Part shown: in pieces, positions 44,092 through 53,511 of the stretch
How positions within the stretch are numbered: the stretch's first letter is position 1
How the letters are laid out: each line of letters opens with the position of its first letter
Source: Leptospiraceae bacterium
GTDB taxonomy: Bacteria; Spirochaetota; Leptospiria; Leptospirales; Leptospiraceae
Reading direction: 5' to 3'
Length of the DNA: 64,000 bases
Assembly (NCBI GenBank): GCA_016711485.1
Contig: JADJSX010000009.1
Coordinates: 186,001-250,000, forward strand
The notes under the pieces: model-generated
What the model saw: the letters and a program-made list of their open reading frames with translations, nothing else
Told to the model about the DNA's origin: nothing
The model's database searches: none
Translations under genes and position numbers: made by a program

Positions 44092-44952
44092 TTATCCTTT
44101 ATCCAAAATTACATCACTTCGAAGATATTTTTTCATTTTTGTTTGATACCTAGTTTTTAGTAAATTAGAAGGAATTGGAGGTTGGATTTTTTTATCTCGA
44201 ATTCTTTTTGAATTGGCTCTTAGTCGCTCTTCTGGAATAGGGTGAGTTGAAAGTAAACTTTCCATCGCATTTGACATTTGAGATTTTTTTTCTTCTTTTA
44301 TAATTTTCTCAAAAAAGTAGGACATCGCACCTTGGTAATAAGGACTGGTTTGTAAATATAAAAACCCCCATTCATCCGCCTCCAATTCATCGCCACGACT
44401 GTTGGAAAGAAGCGCAAGATTTCCTGCAAACTGAAATCCAATTTCTTTAATGGAGGAAGCATCATTTCCAATTAATGCAGAAAGGATTATTTGTAGTCCC
44501 ATGGCAGACAACATTCGCTGTCTTACATGTCGTTTTTCTGCATGTGCAATTTCATGTGCAAGCACAGCGGCAAGACTTGCTTCATTCTCTAAAAATTTTA
44601 ACAAACCTGTATATACATAAATATATCCACCTGGCGTACAAAATGCATTTACCGTATCATCATCAATAAGGGCAACTTTGTAGGAATAGATACTTTTCTT
44701 TTTTAAGTGCGGAGAGCGGAGCAATTCTTTAACAATGGATTGTACGTAAGCTTGTAATTCTGAATTCTCTAAAATTCTAAATTGAGCGGTATTTTTTCTT
44801 ATTTCCCTATCCACTGAAGCACCTAATTCGCTATCATCTTTATCCGAAAAAATGGTTTCTGCAATTTTTTCGCAGTTTAGATGAAATAGAATAAAAAACC
44901 CTAATAGTATTGGACTAAATTTTACTCGAACCATTCCATATTCTTTTTCCAT
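44092..44952 (-). CDS. M48-family zinc metalloprotease lipoprotein (BepA/LoiP-like)
   Basis: 286 residues. Lipobox FILFHLNCEK with Cys at about residue 28, and the HExxH motif in VLAHEIAHAEKRH (about 134-146). The third zinc ligand is Glu in GDELEADEWG. M48 lipoproteins of this kind process or quality-control outer-membrane proteins in the periplasm. The C-terminus carries the usual STHPIPEERL block. No TPR domain, so it is the short form (LoiP-like). It is convergent with the PAS sensor, 3 bp apart. Confidence 0.9.
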   Translation of the reverse strand: MEKEYGMVRVKFSPILLGFFILFHLNCEKIAETIFSDKDDSELGASVDREIRKNTAQFRILENSELQAYVQSIVKELLRSPHLKKKSIYSYKVALIDDDTVNAFCTPGGYIYVYTGLLKFLENEASLAAVLAHEIAHAEKRHVRQRMLSAMGLQIILSALIGNDASSIKEIGFQFAGNLALLSNSRGDELEADEWGFLYLQTSPYYQGAMSYFFEKIIKEEKKSQMSNAMESLLSTHPIPEERLRANSKRIRDKKIQPPIPSNLLKTRYQTKMKKYLRSDVILDKG

Positions 44953-45202
44953 TTTAAAGTTTGGTCAAGAATAATTAAATTTTACTTGTCGCACCTTCAT
45001 TTAGCCTGAATCCGCTCAGATAATCTTTCCATCGGCTCTTGCAAATTGAAAATTTCAGAAAACAAAGAAAATTAGAATTCTATGATTTTAAACCAAATTT
45101 AAATTTATTCCTTGAAGAATATAGAAAAGAAAAGTTTTATCGACTTAGGCAATACTTTTACGAAGAATCTTTGCCGATAAATTTAAGTACGAGGAAATCT
45201 TT

Positions 45203-45871
45203 ATGTTATTTAGAATCTATTTATTAATTTGTATGATTGGAACAGGTGCTGTGTTTGCACAGGCAAATAAATCAGCCAATGCTGATAGAGAAAATTTTGG
45301 TGTAGTTCAAAGTAAAAATGATACACAAACTAGCAATAGCCCAAGTGCAAAGGCCGTTATCCAAAAAATAGCTGTTTTCGAAAAAAGTATAGCAAGTAAA
45401 GTAGATGATTTGGAAAAATTACAAGCCCAAGCAGTAGAATTTAATAAAAATCTTAAAAAAGAATTATTTCTTATAAATGAAAATGCATCTGGTCCTGCCC
45501 CAGGCCCTCAAAAATTTCTAATCTCGAAACACGTAGAATATTCTTTTGAAGGTGGAAATAAGATTAAAGAAATCCGAGTTGTTTCTAGACATAAATCATT
45601 GACTGATGACGTTAATTCCATTATCAAAATAGTTTCGTTTAGCCCTGGAAATTCAGAAAGCCTTAAAGTTACAATTGATTCTTTAGATTCTAAAGCAAAT
45701 GGAATTTTAGAAGTTGAGAATTACAAGGATTTTGCGCCGGAAGTAAAACTGCAAGCACTCAAAACCATTGACAGAACTCTTCTCAATTCTATATATAGAT
45801 TAGACTCATATATCCAAAGAAGCCAAGCTACCAAAAATACCAAAAACCAAAACCAATTAGAAGGTTTATAA
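45203..45871 (+). CDS. Exported hypothetical protein, first of a tandem pair
   Basis: 222 residues. Signal peptide MLFRIYLLICMIGTGAVFAQ, then a Ser/Asn-rich stretch, a helical region (AVFEKSIASKVDDLEKLQAQ) and a mixed region with VEYSFEGGNKIKEIRVV. It ends ...NQNQLEGL. The next gene, 16 bp downstream, encodes a clear paralogue with the same order and ending. I recognise no named family. A periplasmic structural role is possible. Confidence 0.7.
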   Translation: MLFRIYLLICMIGTGAVFAQANKSANADRENFGVVQSKNDTQTSNSPSAKAVIQKIAVFEKSIASKVDDLEKLQAQAVEFNKNLKKELFLINENASGPAPGPQKFLISKHVEYSFEGGNKIKEIRVVSRHKSLTDDVNSIIKIVSFSPGNSESLKVTIDSLDSKANGILEVENYKDFAPEVKLQALKTIDRTLLNSIYRLDSYIQRSQATKNTKNQNQLEGL

Positions 45872-45887
45872 AAAGAGAGGATTTTCT

Positions 45888-46535
45888 ATGTTTGCAAAGT
45901 TAATTTTTACCATTTGTATATTTATTACAGTTGGAATATCAGCGCAATCTAAAGCAGCCGCAAGCGGGCATGCGTCAGTAACCACCGTTGATCCGGGCGA
46001 TAGTTTACGAGAAAAAGCTTTGCAGAATAGCGTTAAAGCATTTGAAACATCCATAACAGCAAAATTGATAGAAATAGAACGGTTACAATCAAAAGTTGTC
46101 AGTTACGATGGAAGACTACAAAAAACGATTACCATTGTTAACGAAAATACTCTTTCCACATTTGAAGAGCGCCAAAATTACAGTATCGTACGTTATATTG
46201 AATATGAATTTGAATCCGCAAATAAATTGAAGGAAGTTCGATTCATATACAAAAAGAAATCTCTGCGAGACAATGTAATTTATGTTTATAGAACTCTTTA
46301 TATGACTCCTGCAAATTTCGATAGTATCCGTATTATAACTGAAAAAGTAGAACAAAAAGCAAAAGGAATTACAACCTCTGAAAACTATAAAGACTTTTCA
46401 GCTGATGTAAAACTTCATACTTTAAAAACACTTGATTCAAATTTACTAGGTTCCATCTATAAAATTGATGGATATTTACAAAATGCCGGCCATGAAAAGG
46501 ACAAAAAAGCATCTAAAGAATTAGAAGGTTTTTAA
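45888..46535 (+). CDS. Exported hypothetical protein, second of a tandem pair
   Basis: 215 residues with a signal peptide (MFAKLIFTICIFITVGISAQ) and AGAGAGG-type ribosome site. It matches the preceding protein throughout: helix FETSITAKLIEIERLQSK, IEYEFESANKLKEVR, ENYKDFSADVKLHTLKTLD and an ending ELEGF against QLEGL. This is an old tandem duplication with moderate divergence. A terminator hairpin follows. Function is unknown. Confidence 0.72.
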   Translation: MFAKLIFTICIFITVGISAQSKAAASGHASVTTVDPGDSLREKALQNSVKAFETSITAKLIEIERLQSKVVSYDGRLQKTITIVNENTLSTFEERQNYSIVRYIEYEFESANKLKEVRFIYKKKSLRDNVIYVYRTLYMTPANFDSIRIITEKVEQKAKGITTSENYKDFSADVKLHTLKTLDSNLLGSIYKIDGYLQNAGHEKDKKASKELEGF

Positions 46536-46560
46536 ATCCATATCAGTGCCTAACGTTGTT

Positions 46561-46582
46561 GGGGTAAAATAAAATTTACCCC
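46561..46582 (+). terminator. Hairpin terminator after the tandem exported genes
   Basis: GGGGTAAA-ATAAAA-TTTACCCC, an 8-bp perfect stem 25 bp after the stop codon. The short CTT that follows is a weak T-run. Confidence 0.6.
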
Positions 46583-46668
46583 TTACCTACTCCAATAAAC
46601 TAATTATTAAATTTTTACATGTTCCCAACCATTATCCAATTACTAGTTTTCCTTTATTTAATGACAAT

Positions 46669-48483
46669 ATGAATACAAAATTAATCTATTTTTCAAATAA
46701 CCTAGAGCGTGCCTTAGTAGGCGCCTATCTATTAATAAAAGTCAAATTCCAAGAACCACTAAAATACTTTTCAGATAAGCTGGCTTTTATGTATATCCTG
46801 ACGTGTTTGGTATTTTTATTATCATTTAACCAAACACTCTTTTCCTCAGATCTTTCCGAGATTAGAAAACGATCTTTAGAAGAAGCTACAAAAATTGTAT
46901 CCCAAATGACTGATGAAGAAAAAGCCGGGCAGGTCATTCATATTGCAATTCCCAAAAATCATATGGATGCAGTTGCAGTTTCCGAATTACAAAAAATTAA
47001 ACCCGGTGGAGTTATTTTATTTGGAGTAAACGTAGGCAAAAAAAAGGAAATCATTTCTCTAACAAAAGATTTACAAAATGAGATGAAAAATTTAAATTCC
47101 CCTCCTCTATTTATTTCAATAGACCAAGAAGGTGGAAGAGTAGTCCGAGTAGAAAAGGGTGTTACTACATTTCCGGGGGCTCTCGCCATAGGGCAAACGA
47201 AAAATCCAAGTTATGCGTTCAATGTTGGACTTATAACTTCTTACGAATTAAATAGTCTCGGGATTAATTTACTATTAGCCCCAGTTTTAGACGTTAACAA
47301 TAATCCAGAAAATCCTGTAATCAATACTAGATCATTTGGGATGACATTGGAAGCCGGTGATTTAGCAATTTCTTATGAAAGGGGAGCAAGGTTAGGAGGA
47401 GCAATTCCTGTTATAAAACATTTTCCTGGACACGGGGATACAAACGTAGATAGTCATTTGGGTTTGCCTGTAATAAAAAAAACTGAAGACGAACTATTAA
47501 AATTTGAATTAGTCCCTTTTCAGAAATCGATTGAAGACGGCGCAAAAGCGATCATGAGTGCTCATATCATTTACCCTAATTTAGATCCAAAGTATCCTTC
47601 CACATTATCTAAAAAAATCCTAACTGATATACTCAGAAAAAAACTAGGATTCGATGGAATGGTAATGACAGATGCTATGGAAATGCATGCGATATCAAAA
47701 AATTTTCAAAATGAAAAAACAGGCTCATTAGCAATTCTTGCTGGTGCTGACGTTATACTACTCACTAGTTGGGGAAATACTACTACTCATTACTATAATA
47801 TGATTTTGGAGAGCATAAAAAATAAAGAATTTGAGGTTGATGGTAAAAACGTACTAGACGAATCTCTCAAACGACAAATCGCCCTCAAGATCGAAAACGG
47901 ACTTTTTCACACAAGTTATTCGTATAAAAAAATCGAAGATTCTATTTTGGAAGAATACATTGAAGAAAAAAGAAAAAAGTCTGATGAAAGATACAATGAT
48001 TTAAAAACAGCAAATATAGAAGAGTTGAATAAACGTATATCGTCTGAAGCAATCAAAAGTTACAAAAATCCATTTAAAACGTTTCCAATTTCTAAATCTA
48101 AAACCTTTGTATATGTATGTAAGAATGAATTAATCAAGTCAGAACTTACAACCTTGAATATCCCGTATTATTCAGAGAAAAAAATTCCAAAACTATTAAA
48201 GAAAGGAAAAGTTAAAACGTTCGTGTTTGATTCCAAAGACCAAAAGGAAGTGGACACAATTGTTAATTTAGCAGAAAAAAATTCTAAAATTCAATTTATA
48301 GTATTACATTACGGATCACCATTTTTAAAATTACCAGAACTATCCAATGTGAAAATACTTTTTTCCTTTTCTCCAACCAAAGAATCGATTCATGCATTGA
48401 TAAATGAAAGTTTAAATTCGGAAAAAATAAGAAAAATTCCTGCCGCAGACTTATATTTTTCAAATAAAGCAGTACCGAATTAA
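46669..48483 (+). CDS. nagZ: GH3 family beta-N-acetylhexosaminidase, exported
   Basis: 604 residues. GH3 core: FISIDQEGGRVVRV, the KHFPGHGDTNVDSHLGLP histidine/aspartate loop of NagZ-type enzymes, and nucleophile Asp in VMTDAMEMHA. It would release GlcNAc from cell-wall fragments. Unlike cytoplasmic NagZ it has a hydrophobic segment (FMYILTCLVFLLSFNQTLFS, about 40-59), suggesting export or anchoring; the natural start may be the ATG at 46789 in front of it. A C-terminal region (about 390-604) forms the second GH3 domain, with KSKTFVYVCKNELI. No tight link to neighbours, though the next gene starts 4 bp after. Confidence 0.85.
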   Translation: MNTKLIYFSNNLERALVGAYLLIKVKFQEPLKYFSDKLAFMYILTCLVFLLSFNQTLFSSDLSEIRKRSLEEATKIVSQMTDEEKAGQVIHIAIPKNHMDAVAVSELQKIKPGGVILFGVNVGKKKEIISLTKDLQNEMKNLNSPPLFISIDQEGGRVVRVEKGVTTFPGALAIGQTKNPSYAFNVGLITSYELNSLGINLLLAPVLDVNNNPENPVINTRSFGMTLEAGDLAISYERGARLGGAIPVIKHFPGHGDTNVDSHLGLPVIKKTEDELLKFELVPFQKSIEDGAKAIMSAHIIYPNLDPKYPSTLSKKILTDILRKKLGFDGMVMTDAMEMHAISKNFQNEKTGSLAILAGADVILLTSWGNTTTHYYNMILESIKNKEFEVDGKNVLDESLKRQIALKIENGLFHTSYSYKKIEDSILEEYIEEKRKKSDERYNDLKTANIEELNKRISSEAIKSYKNPFKTFPISKSKTFVYVCKNELIKSELTTLNIPYYSEKKIPKLLKKGKVKTFVFDSKDQKEVDTIVNLAEKNSKIQFIVLHYGSPFLKLPELSNVKILFSFSPTKESIHALINESLNSEKIRKIPAADLYFSNKAVPN

Positions 48484-48486
48484 AAA

Positions 48487-49638
48487 TTGCAGTCAATTTC
48501 CTACAGAAGTGGATACGCAGGATTATACGTTCATTTTCCGTATTGTATCCATAAGTGTTCCTATTGCGATTTTTATTCTGTAGGTATTGGAAAACAGGAT
48601 GCACCGAATCAAAAACTCCTTTTTCAAACTTATAAACAAGAGTTTGAACAACGCCTTATTTTAGATCCGAGTATTAAGAATTATAAATTTGATACCATTT
48701 TTATCGGAGGTGGTACTCCCTCTTTGGCAAACCTAGATTTACTTGCAGAGCTTATTGATTACATCAAATTAAATTTAGAATTCTCTAAAGATACTGAGTT
48801 CACAATGGAAATGAATCCGGAGGACATATCTCCTGATAAACTTTCTTTAATGCACTCAATTGGCGTTAACCGCATAAACGCAGGAATACAGAGTTTTGAT
48901 AAAAATCTTTTGAAAACACTTGATAGATACAACGACGAAGAAAAATATTCGTTAGTATTAAACCATCTATCTAATTCTAAGATAAAACGATTTGGTATTG
49001 ATTTAATCTACGGGATTCCAGGACAAACGTTGGATATGTTTTTAGATGATTTAAATAAATCTATAAATGCAAGGGTAACGCATATTAGCCTTTATAGTCT
49101 GACAGTAGAAAAAGGAACGGAATACGCAAAACAATTAAGAAAAAAACAAGCCAAACCTCCGAATGAAGATTTACAAATGGAAATCTTAGAAATTTTACCG
49201 CCAATGTTAAGAAAAAAAGGATACAATCAATATGAAGTTTCGAATTATTGTATGAAAGGAGAAGAGTCACTTCATAACTTAAAATACTGGACTATGGAAA
49301 AATATCTTTCATTGGGTCCTGGTGCTCACGGATATACAAATAAAGGACGTTATTTTAATCATCGCTCAATCGAAAAATATCTCAATTCCGAAATTGGAAT
49401 TAAATATGAAACTCCTAAACTTTTAGAAGAATTGGCACTTTGTTTGTTTAGGCTATTTTTACCAGTAGACATAAAATCCTTTTCCATTTTGATTCCTGAT
49501 AAAATTACCGCTTTAGAGAATCTGTTAGTCGAATGGGATTATGAAAATTTATGCACTTTTAAAGATGGAATATTTCAATGGAACGAAATTGCCGTTACCC
49601 GCTTAGACGAATTTATTCTAAAAATTAGCGAGCTGTAA
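48487..49638 (+). CDS. HemW-like radical SAM protein
   Basis: 383 residues starting with TTG (MQSISYRSGYAGLYVHFPYC). The radical SAM cluster motif is C-x3-C-x2-C in YCIHKCSYCDF, followed by FIGGGTPS and GVNRINAGIQSFD, the coproporphyrinogen-dehydrogenase/HemW pattern. HemW is a heme chaperone rather than a true HemN oxidase; the missing HemN N-terminal extension supports HemW. Cytoplasmic, no neighbours in the heme pathway. It begins 4 bp after nagZ. Confidence 0.87.
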   Translation: MQSISYRSGYAGLYVHFPYCIHKCSYCDFYSVGIGKQDAPNQKLLFQTYKQEFEQRLILDPSIKNYKFDTIFIGGGTPSLANLDLLAELIDYIKLNLEFSKDTEFTMEMNPEDISPDKLSLMHSIGVNRINAGIQSFDKNLLKTLDRYNDEEKYSLVLNHLSNSKIKRFGIDLIYGIPGQTLDMFLDDLNKSINARVTHISLYSLTVEKGTEYAKQLRKKQAKPPNEDLQMEILEILPPMLRKKGYNQYEVSNYCMKGEESLHNLKYWTMEKYLSLGPGAHGYTNKGRYFNHRSIEKYLNSEIGIKYETPKLLEELALCLFRLFLPVDIKSFSILIPDKITALENLLVEWDYENLCTFKDGIFQWNEIAVTRLDEFILKISEL

Positions 49639-49640
49639 AA

Positions 49641-50555
49641 TTAAATAATCCCGTCAAATGCGTCTTTGATATCTTTATTAGAAATCTTTGTAGTAAGGTA
49701 ATTTTCAATTGTAGTCCTAACAGATGAATGTCGAAGTCTATCTTGCACTTTGTTTACATCTCGTAAACGATCCATAAGAATTCTTCCGCAAGTATGACGG
49801 GTCATATGAGGATTGATCCTTTTCCCCAAAATCGAAAGCCCTGCGTTCTCAATTAGAACATACATTTGCCGGCGGGTATATTTCATTATCTCCTCTTTAT
49901 TTTCATTTGCACGTTTGGGTTTAATATTTCTTTCAAAAAGATATTCTTTTCCTTTGAATACTTTTTTTATTTCTTCAATTAAATCTTTAGGTATTCCAGT
50001 GACTAATCCCTCTTTGTTCCCCTTCCCAATCACATAGATATTGTAATCGAGTCTATCACTCGAAAGAATAACATCGGATACCCGCACATTAATCATCTCA
50101 GAAATTCTTAAACCAGACAAAACTAAAAACCGAATCATCAAATTAGTTCTTATATCAGATTCTTCTATCAAAGTTTGTAACTCTTCGACGGACATAGATT
50201 TTATAGTTTTAGCCGCTTTAGGAAGTTTGATCTTTCGAAAAAAAAGTTCAAAAGCTACTTTTTCTTCCATATTCATTTTGAATGTTTTAGAAACAGATTT
50301 TTTAATCGCAGATTTGTATCCGTGCAATGTGGAAGCACGATTTTTTCGATCATATTTATTTTTATCTGTCAAAAGGTGTTCAAAAAATTCTTTTATAGTA
50401 GAAGTAGAAACGATTAGCGGGTTACCTCTAGTATCCTTATTATTGTCCTTTACCCATAGATTAAATTGCCGGATATGGGAATCTAAAGTAGAATTTCCCA
50501 CTGGTTTTAAAAAATACGTTCCATTTTGTTCTACTTTTGCAATTTGCGAGTTCAT
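49641..50555 (-). CDS. Tyrosine recombinase (XerC/integrase-like)
   Basis: 304 residues. An N-terminal SAM-like helical domain (about 1-110) and a catalytic domain with all five residues: Arg in SGLRISEM (about 155), Lys in GKGNKEG, His-x-x-Arg in HMTRHTCG, His in LRHSSVRTTI and Tyr in ENYL. The N-terminus is divergent from XerC and XerD, so it is not obviously the chromosome-dimer resolvase; no dif-like site was seen. The region just upstream of it (50630-50740) contains three GCCAAAA-type sites and inverted repeats that might be its targets. The gene is alone on the minus strand. Confidence 0.9.
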   Translation of the reverse strand: MNSQIAKVEQNGTYFLKPVGNSTLDSHIRQFNLWVKDNNKDTRGNPLIVSTSTIKEFFEHLLTDKNKYDRKNRASTLHGYKSAIKKSVSKTFKMNMEEKVAFELFFRKIKLPKAAKTIKSMSVEELQTLIEESDIRTNLMIRFLVLSGLRISEMINVRVSDVILSSDRLDYNIYVIGKGNKEGLVTGIPKDLIEEIKKVFKGKEYLFERNIKPKRANENKEEIMKYTRRQMYVLIENAGLSILGKRINPHMTRHTCGRILMDRLRDVNKVQDRLRHSSVRTTIENYLTTKISNKDIKDAFDGII

Positions 50556-50644
50556 ATTGGGAAAATTTTTCCTTCCTTAGAAAGAATCGACTTTCCTATT
50601 TTAAAAATTAAGACCTTTTAGTCGATAAACTAATATACCAATTG

Positions 50645-50735
50645 CCAAAAGAAATTACCCATTCATTTTTAAATAAACCTTATTTTTGGCAAATTGGAAT
50701 ACCCAATTTTTTCAAAAATGGGAAATTACTTTTGG
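50645..50735. repeat. Inverted pair of CCAAAAG-AATT-CCC sites upstream of the recombinase
   Basis: CCAAAAGAAATTACCC (50645-50660) and, on the other strand, CCAAAAGTAATTTCCC (50720-50735) each match the 19.09-kb site at 15 of 16 positions. Between them lie a third TTTTTGGCAAATTGG unit (50683-50697) and hairpins AAATTGG/CCAATTT and CCCAATTTTTTC-AAAAATGGG. The pair faces the promoters of both the recombinase and a small exported-protein gene. Confidence 0.7.
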
Positions 50736-50751
50736 CGTAGGGTGTATAAGA

Positions 50752-51096
50752 ATGAAATTGATCCTATATTTTTTTACCGTAACTGCAATTTTGGCAGAAA
50801 CAAATCCATGGGGGCTTTCTCTGTTTGAGAGAATTCTGAACCGAAAACATATTAGCCATATTATTATGGAAACTCGTCCGGACCACTACCGAGTTACTCT
50901 GATTGTGTCAGATCGATTCCCTTATAATTATAAAAGTTCATCGTATGCATTTTATTTGAAATACCAAGATGCAAATACTGCACAAAATACAGCGAAAGAA
51001 CTAGACAAACATCTAGATATGGGACTTGAAATAAAACTTTTTTTAAAGGGATCTGAAATCCAATCTTACAAATTATTAAAAGGAGTAAATGAATAA
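50752..51096 (+). CDS. Exported hypothetical protein (114 aa)
   Basis: ATG at 50752 gives a signal peptide (MKLILYFFTVTAILA) that the longer ORF lacks. The mature part is a compact 99-residue domain (VTLIVSDRFPYNYK, AFYLKYQDANTAQNTA) with mixed strands and helices. No family recognised. Its promoter must lie within the palindromic cluster at 50645-50735, so expression could be affected by recombination there (inference). Confidence 0.6.
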   Translation: MKLILYFFTVTAILAETNPWGLSLFERILNRKHISHIIMETRPDHYRVTLIVSDRFPYNYKSSSYAFYLKYQDANTAQNTAKELDKHLDMGLEIKLFLKGSEIQSYKLLKGVNE

Positions 51097-51178
51097 GCGT
51101 CAAAGGATTCAGTATTAAAAATCAAATTACTTGCCAGAAATTATCACAATGAAAGATTGATAATACAGAAGTAATTCA

Positions 51179-52480
51179 ATGCAAGTTCAATCGAAAACAC
51201 AAATACAAGAAGAATTAAAATCCGAAAAAAGGTTCAGTCTTTTCTCCTTTTATACTCAATGGTCAGTTTACTGTATTTTATTTTTATTTAACTATGATCT
51301 AAATTTATTCATAATCATTTTCGGAACTTTATTTTCATTATTTAGATTTATATCTATTTCCCAAAAGAATCTGAACGCACAGATATTCATATGGAATCAC
51401 TTATCTAGTATTTCTCTTTTGGCATTTTTTACTGCATTTTTTGTTTCAATTCCGAGTGACACATCAAATTCTTTTCTAAATTGGCAATTGTACTATATTG
51501 CACTTTCCTTTGCAATCATCCATGAATCAATGCGTGTTCATAGATTTGCTTACCTTTTTATATCCCTAATAAGTTTTATCACGTATACGGTTATTCTTTT
51601 AAATAATGAAGAACTGAAATCTTTTCCTATTACTTATAAATTAATTATTCCCTATATTTTCTTAACTTATTGCACAAGCTTAGGTTACTATATAAATCAA
51701 TTCAAAAGAAAGGCTATTAAATATTATGTAGATTTATTACAGGATAAAATTTCGATTAACCGCGATATGGCGCTTGCTTACAATGTACAAGAGTCTTTAT
51801 TTCCACAAATCAAATCTTTAAAAGGTTTACAACATGGAATATTTAGAAAATCGCACAATCAAATTGGGGGAGATTTTTACGACTTTATTCAATTGAGAGA
51901 AGGTAATTTAGGAATTTTTATCACGGATGTTGCAGGACACGGTTATTCCTCTGCAATGGTTGCCGCTATGTTAAAAGTAATGGTATCAACACTTCCCTAT
52001 TATTTAAAATTAGATCCAACAGGACTTTTAACCTATATAGATAAAAAACTTACGAACGAAATAAAAAGTCATCACGCAACTGCATTGTATCTGTTTATTA
52101 ATTTTCAAAATAAAACAATCCTACTAGGTAATGCTGGTCACCCTTATTTAATTTATTCAAAAAAGGGAGAAGATTTTCAAGAAATTGAAACCTTCGGAAC
52201 TTTATTAGGTTTTGGATTACAGGATCCTGTTGCAGAAACGAAAGAATTTCGCTACGATAAAGGAGATCGATTTTTTCTTTATACTGACGGACTTATTGAG
52301 AATATGAACGAAAAAGAAGAACTTCTTGAATCAACTGGACTTATAAATATATTAAACAAAAATAAAAATATTACTGATTTACAAATATTGAAAGAAAAAA
52401 TCATTCATGACATTTCTATTTTTTCCGGCAAATCAGAATTTACCGACGATGCAATGTTTCTTATATTTGAAATTGAGTAA
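51179..52480 (+). CDS. Membrane SpoIIE/RsbU-type serine phosphatase
   Basis: 433 residues. The first 190 hold six hydrophobic helices in pairs, then a short coiled coil and a PP2C-SpoIIE domain: VQESLFPQ, HNQIGGDFYDF (metal Asp), FITDVAGHGYSSAM (metal Asp/Gly block), and DGLIENMNEKEELL with the later DDAMFLIFEIE. Such proteins dephosphorylate anti-anti-sigma factors and control sigma-factor partner switching. No STAS or anti-sigma gene is adjacent. Confidence 0.88.
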   Translation: MQVQSKTQIQEELKSEKRFSLFSFYTQWSVYCILFLFNYDLNLFIIIFGTLFSLFRFISISQKNLNAQIFIWNHLSSISLLAFFTAFFVSIPSDTSNSFLNWQLYYIALSFAIIHESMRVHRFAYLFISLISFITYTVILLNNEELKSFPITYKLIIPYIFLTYCTSLGYYINQFKRKAIKYYVDLLQDKISINRDMALAYNVQESLFPQIKSLKGLQHGIFRKSHNQIGGDFYDFIQLREGNLGIFITDVAGHGYSSAMVAAMLKVMVSTLPYYLKLDPTGLLTYIDKKLTNEIKSHHATALYLFINFQNKTILLGNAGHPYLIYSKKGEDFQEIETFGTLLGFGLQDPVAETKEFRYDKGDRFFLYTDGLIENMNEKEELLESTGLINILNKNKNITDLQILKEKIIHDISIFSGKSEFTDDAMFLIFEIE

Positions 52481-52678
52481 TAGTAAATGAAAAAAGTATA
52501 AAATCGAAATTGTTCCCAAAAATACAATGAATTAAAACTTTCAAAAGGAAAAGTAGTGTCAAATAATTTACGAAATATTTTCAAAACCATTTTAAAGCAA
52601 TTGAGAATATTTTTAGGAAAGTTGTAGATATGATTAATTCGAAATGATAAATAAAATAATAACTAACAGAGGAAAATA

Positions 52679-53449
52679 ATGGAATTCAAACACTTAAAAG
52701 TAACCAAACAGGAAAAAATTGTAACAGTAGAGATTTCACGCCCAGAAGCATTAAACGCTCTAAATAAGGATTTGTTGATAGAATTAGAATCTTGTATTGC
52801 ACATTTAGAACGTGATAACACCAACAGAGTTGTAATTATAACTGGTAGCGGTAAGGCATTTGTGGCCGGCGCAGATATAGCTGCCATGAAAGAATATGAT
52901 TATCAAAAAGCATATGAATTTGGCGGGTTAGGACAAGTTGTATTTACAAATATCGAAAGATCTCGTTTGGTAATCATAGCGGCTATTAATGGATTTGCGC
53001 TAGGCGGTGGTTTAGAATTAGCGTTAGCATGTGACATTCGTATCGCTTCAAAAAACGCAAAACTTGGATTACCTGAAGTTGGACTTGGACTTATTCCCGG
53101 TTTTGGTGGAACACAGAGATTACCTAGATTAATTGGAACTGGCCTTGCAAAAGAAATAATTTTCACAGCAGATATGATAACAGCTGAGGAAGCCTACAGA
53201 ATTGGCCTCGTGAATAAACTTGTAGAATCGGCAGATTTAATACCAACTGCCACTGCGATGGCAAATTCCATTTGCACTAGAAGTTCTCATGCCGTAAAAG
53301 AAGCAAAACGTGTTATTTGGGAAGGACTTGAAGCGAGCCAAGACGAAGGAATGAGGCTTGAACAAAAAGCATTCGGTTTCATTTTTAATGATAAGGAAAC
53401 GCAAGAAGGACTCAGTGCATTCTTGGAAAAAAGAAAACCGAATTTTTGA
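52679..53449 (+). CDS. Enoyl-CoA hydratase/crotonase family enzyme
   Basis: 256 residues with the crotonase fold. The CoA/oxyanion loop ALGGGLELALACDIRIAS carries one catalytic Glu region and LGLPEVGLGLIPGFGGTQRL the second (Glu in PEVGLG), so both acid/base glutamates of a hydratase are present. Hydrates trans-2-enoyl-CoA during fatty-acid oxidation, or crotonyl-CoA in butyrate-type routes. A ribosome site GAGGAAA precedes the ATG. No other beta-oxidation gene lies nearby. Confidence 0.92.
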   Translation: MEFKHLKVTKQEKIVTVEISRPEALNALNKDLLIELESCIAHLERDNTNRVVIITGSGKAFVAGADIAAMKEYDYQKAYEFGGLGQVVFTNIERSRLVIIAAINGFALGGGLELALACDIRIASKNAKLGLPEVGLGLIPGFGGTQRLPRLIGTGLAKEIIFTADMITAEEAYRIGLVNKLVESADLIPTATAMANSICTRSSHAVKEAKRVIWEGLEASQDEGMRLEQKAFGFIFNDKETQEGLSAFLEKRKPNF

Positions 53450-53511
53450 TTTTTCAAATCTAAGTTGTAACTTTATAATTACATTTAGCCAATGACAATC
53501 AGAGGAATATA

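Noticed and set aside
45039..45227. 62-residue plus-strand ORF in front of the tandem exported genes
   Set aside because: It has no ribosome site, overlaps the start of a better gene and shows compositionally AT-driven residues; more likely leader DNA.
46545..46600. GCCTAACGTTG sequence that recalls an integron attC start
   Set aside because: No matching R'' or GTTAG end and no cassette-like series; the recombinase does not sit next to it.
49641..50740. Integron platform (recombinase plus repeat cluster)
   Set aside because: No attC series and no cassette array; the recombinase could not be shown to have the integron-specific extra helix.
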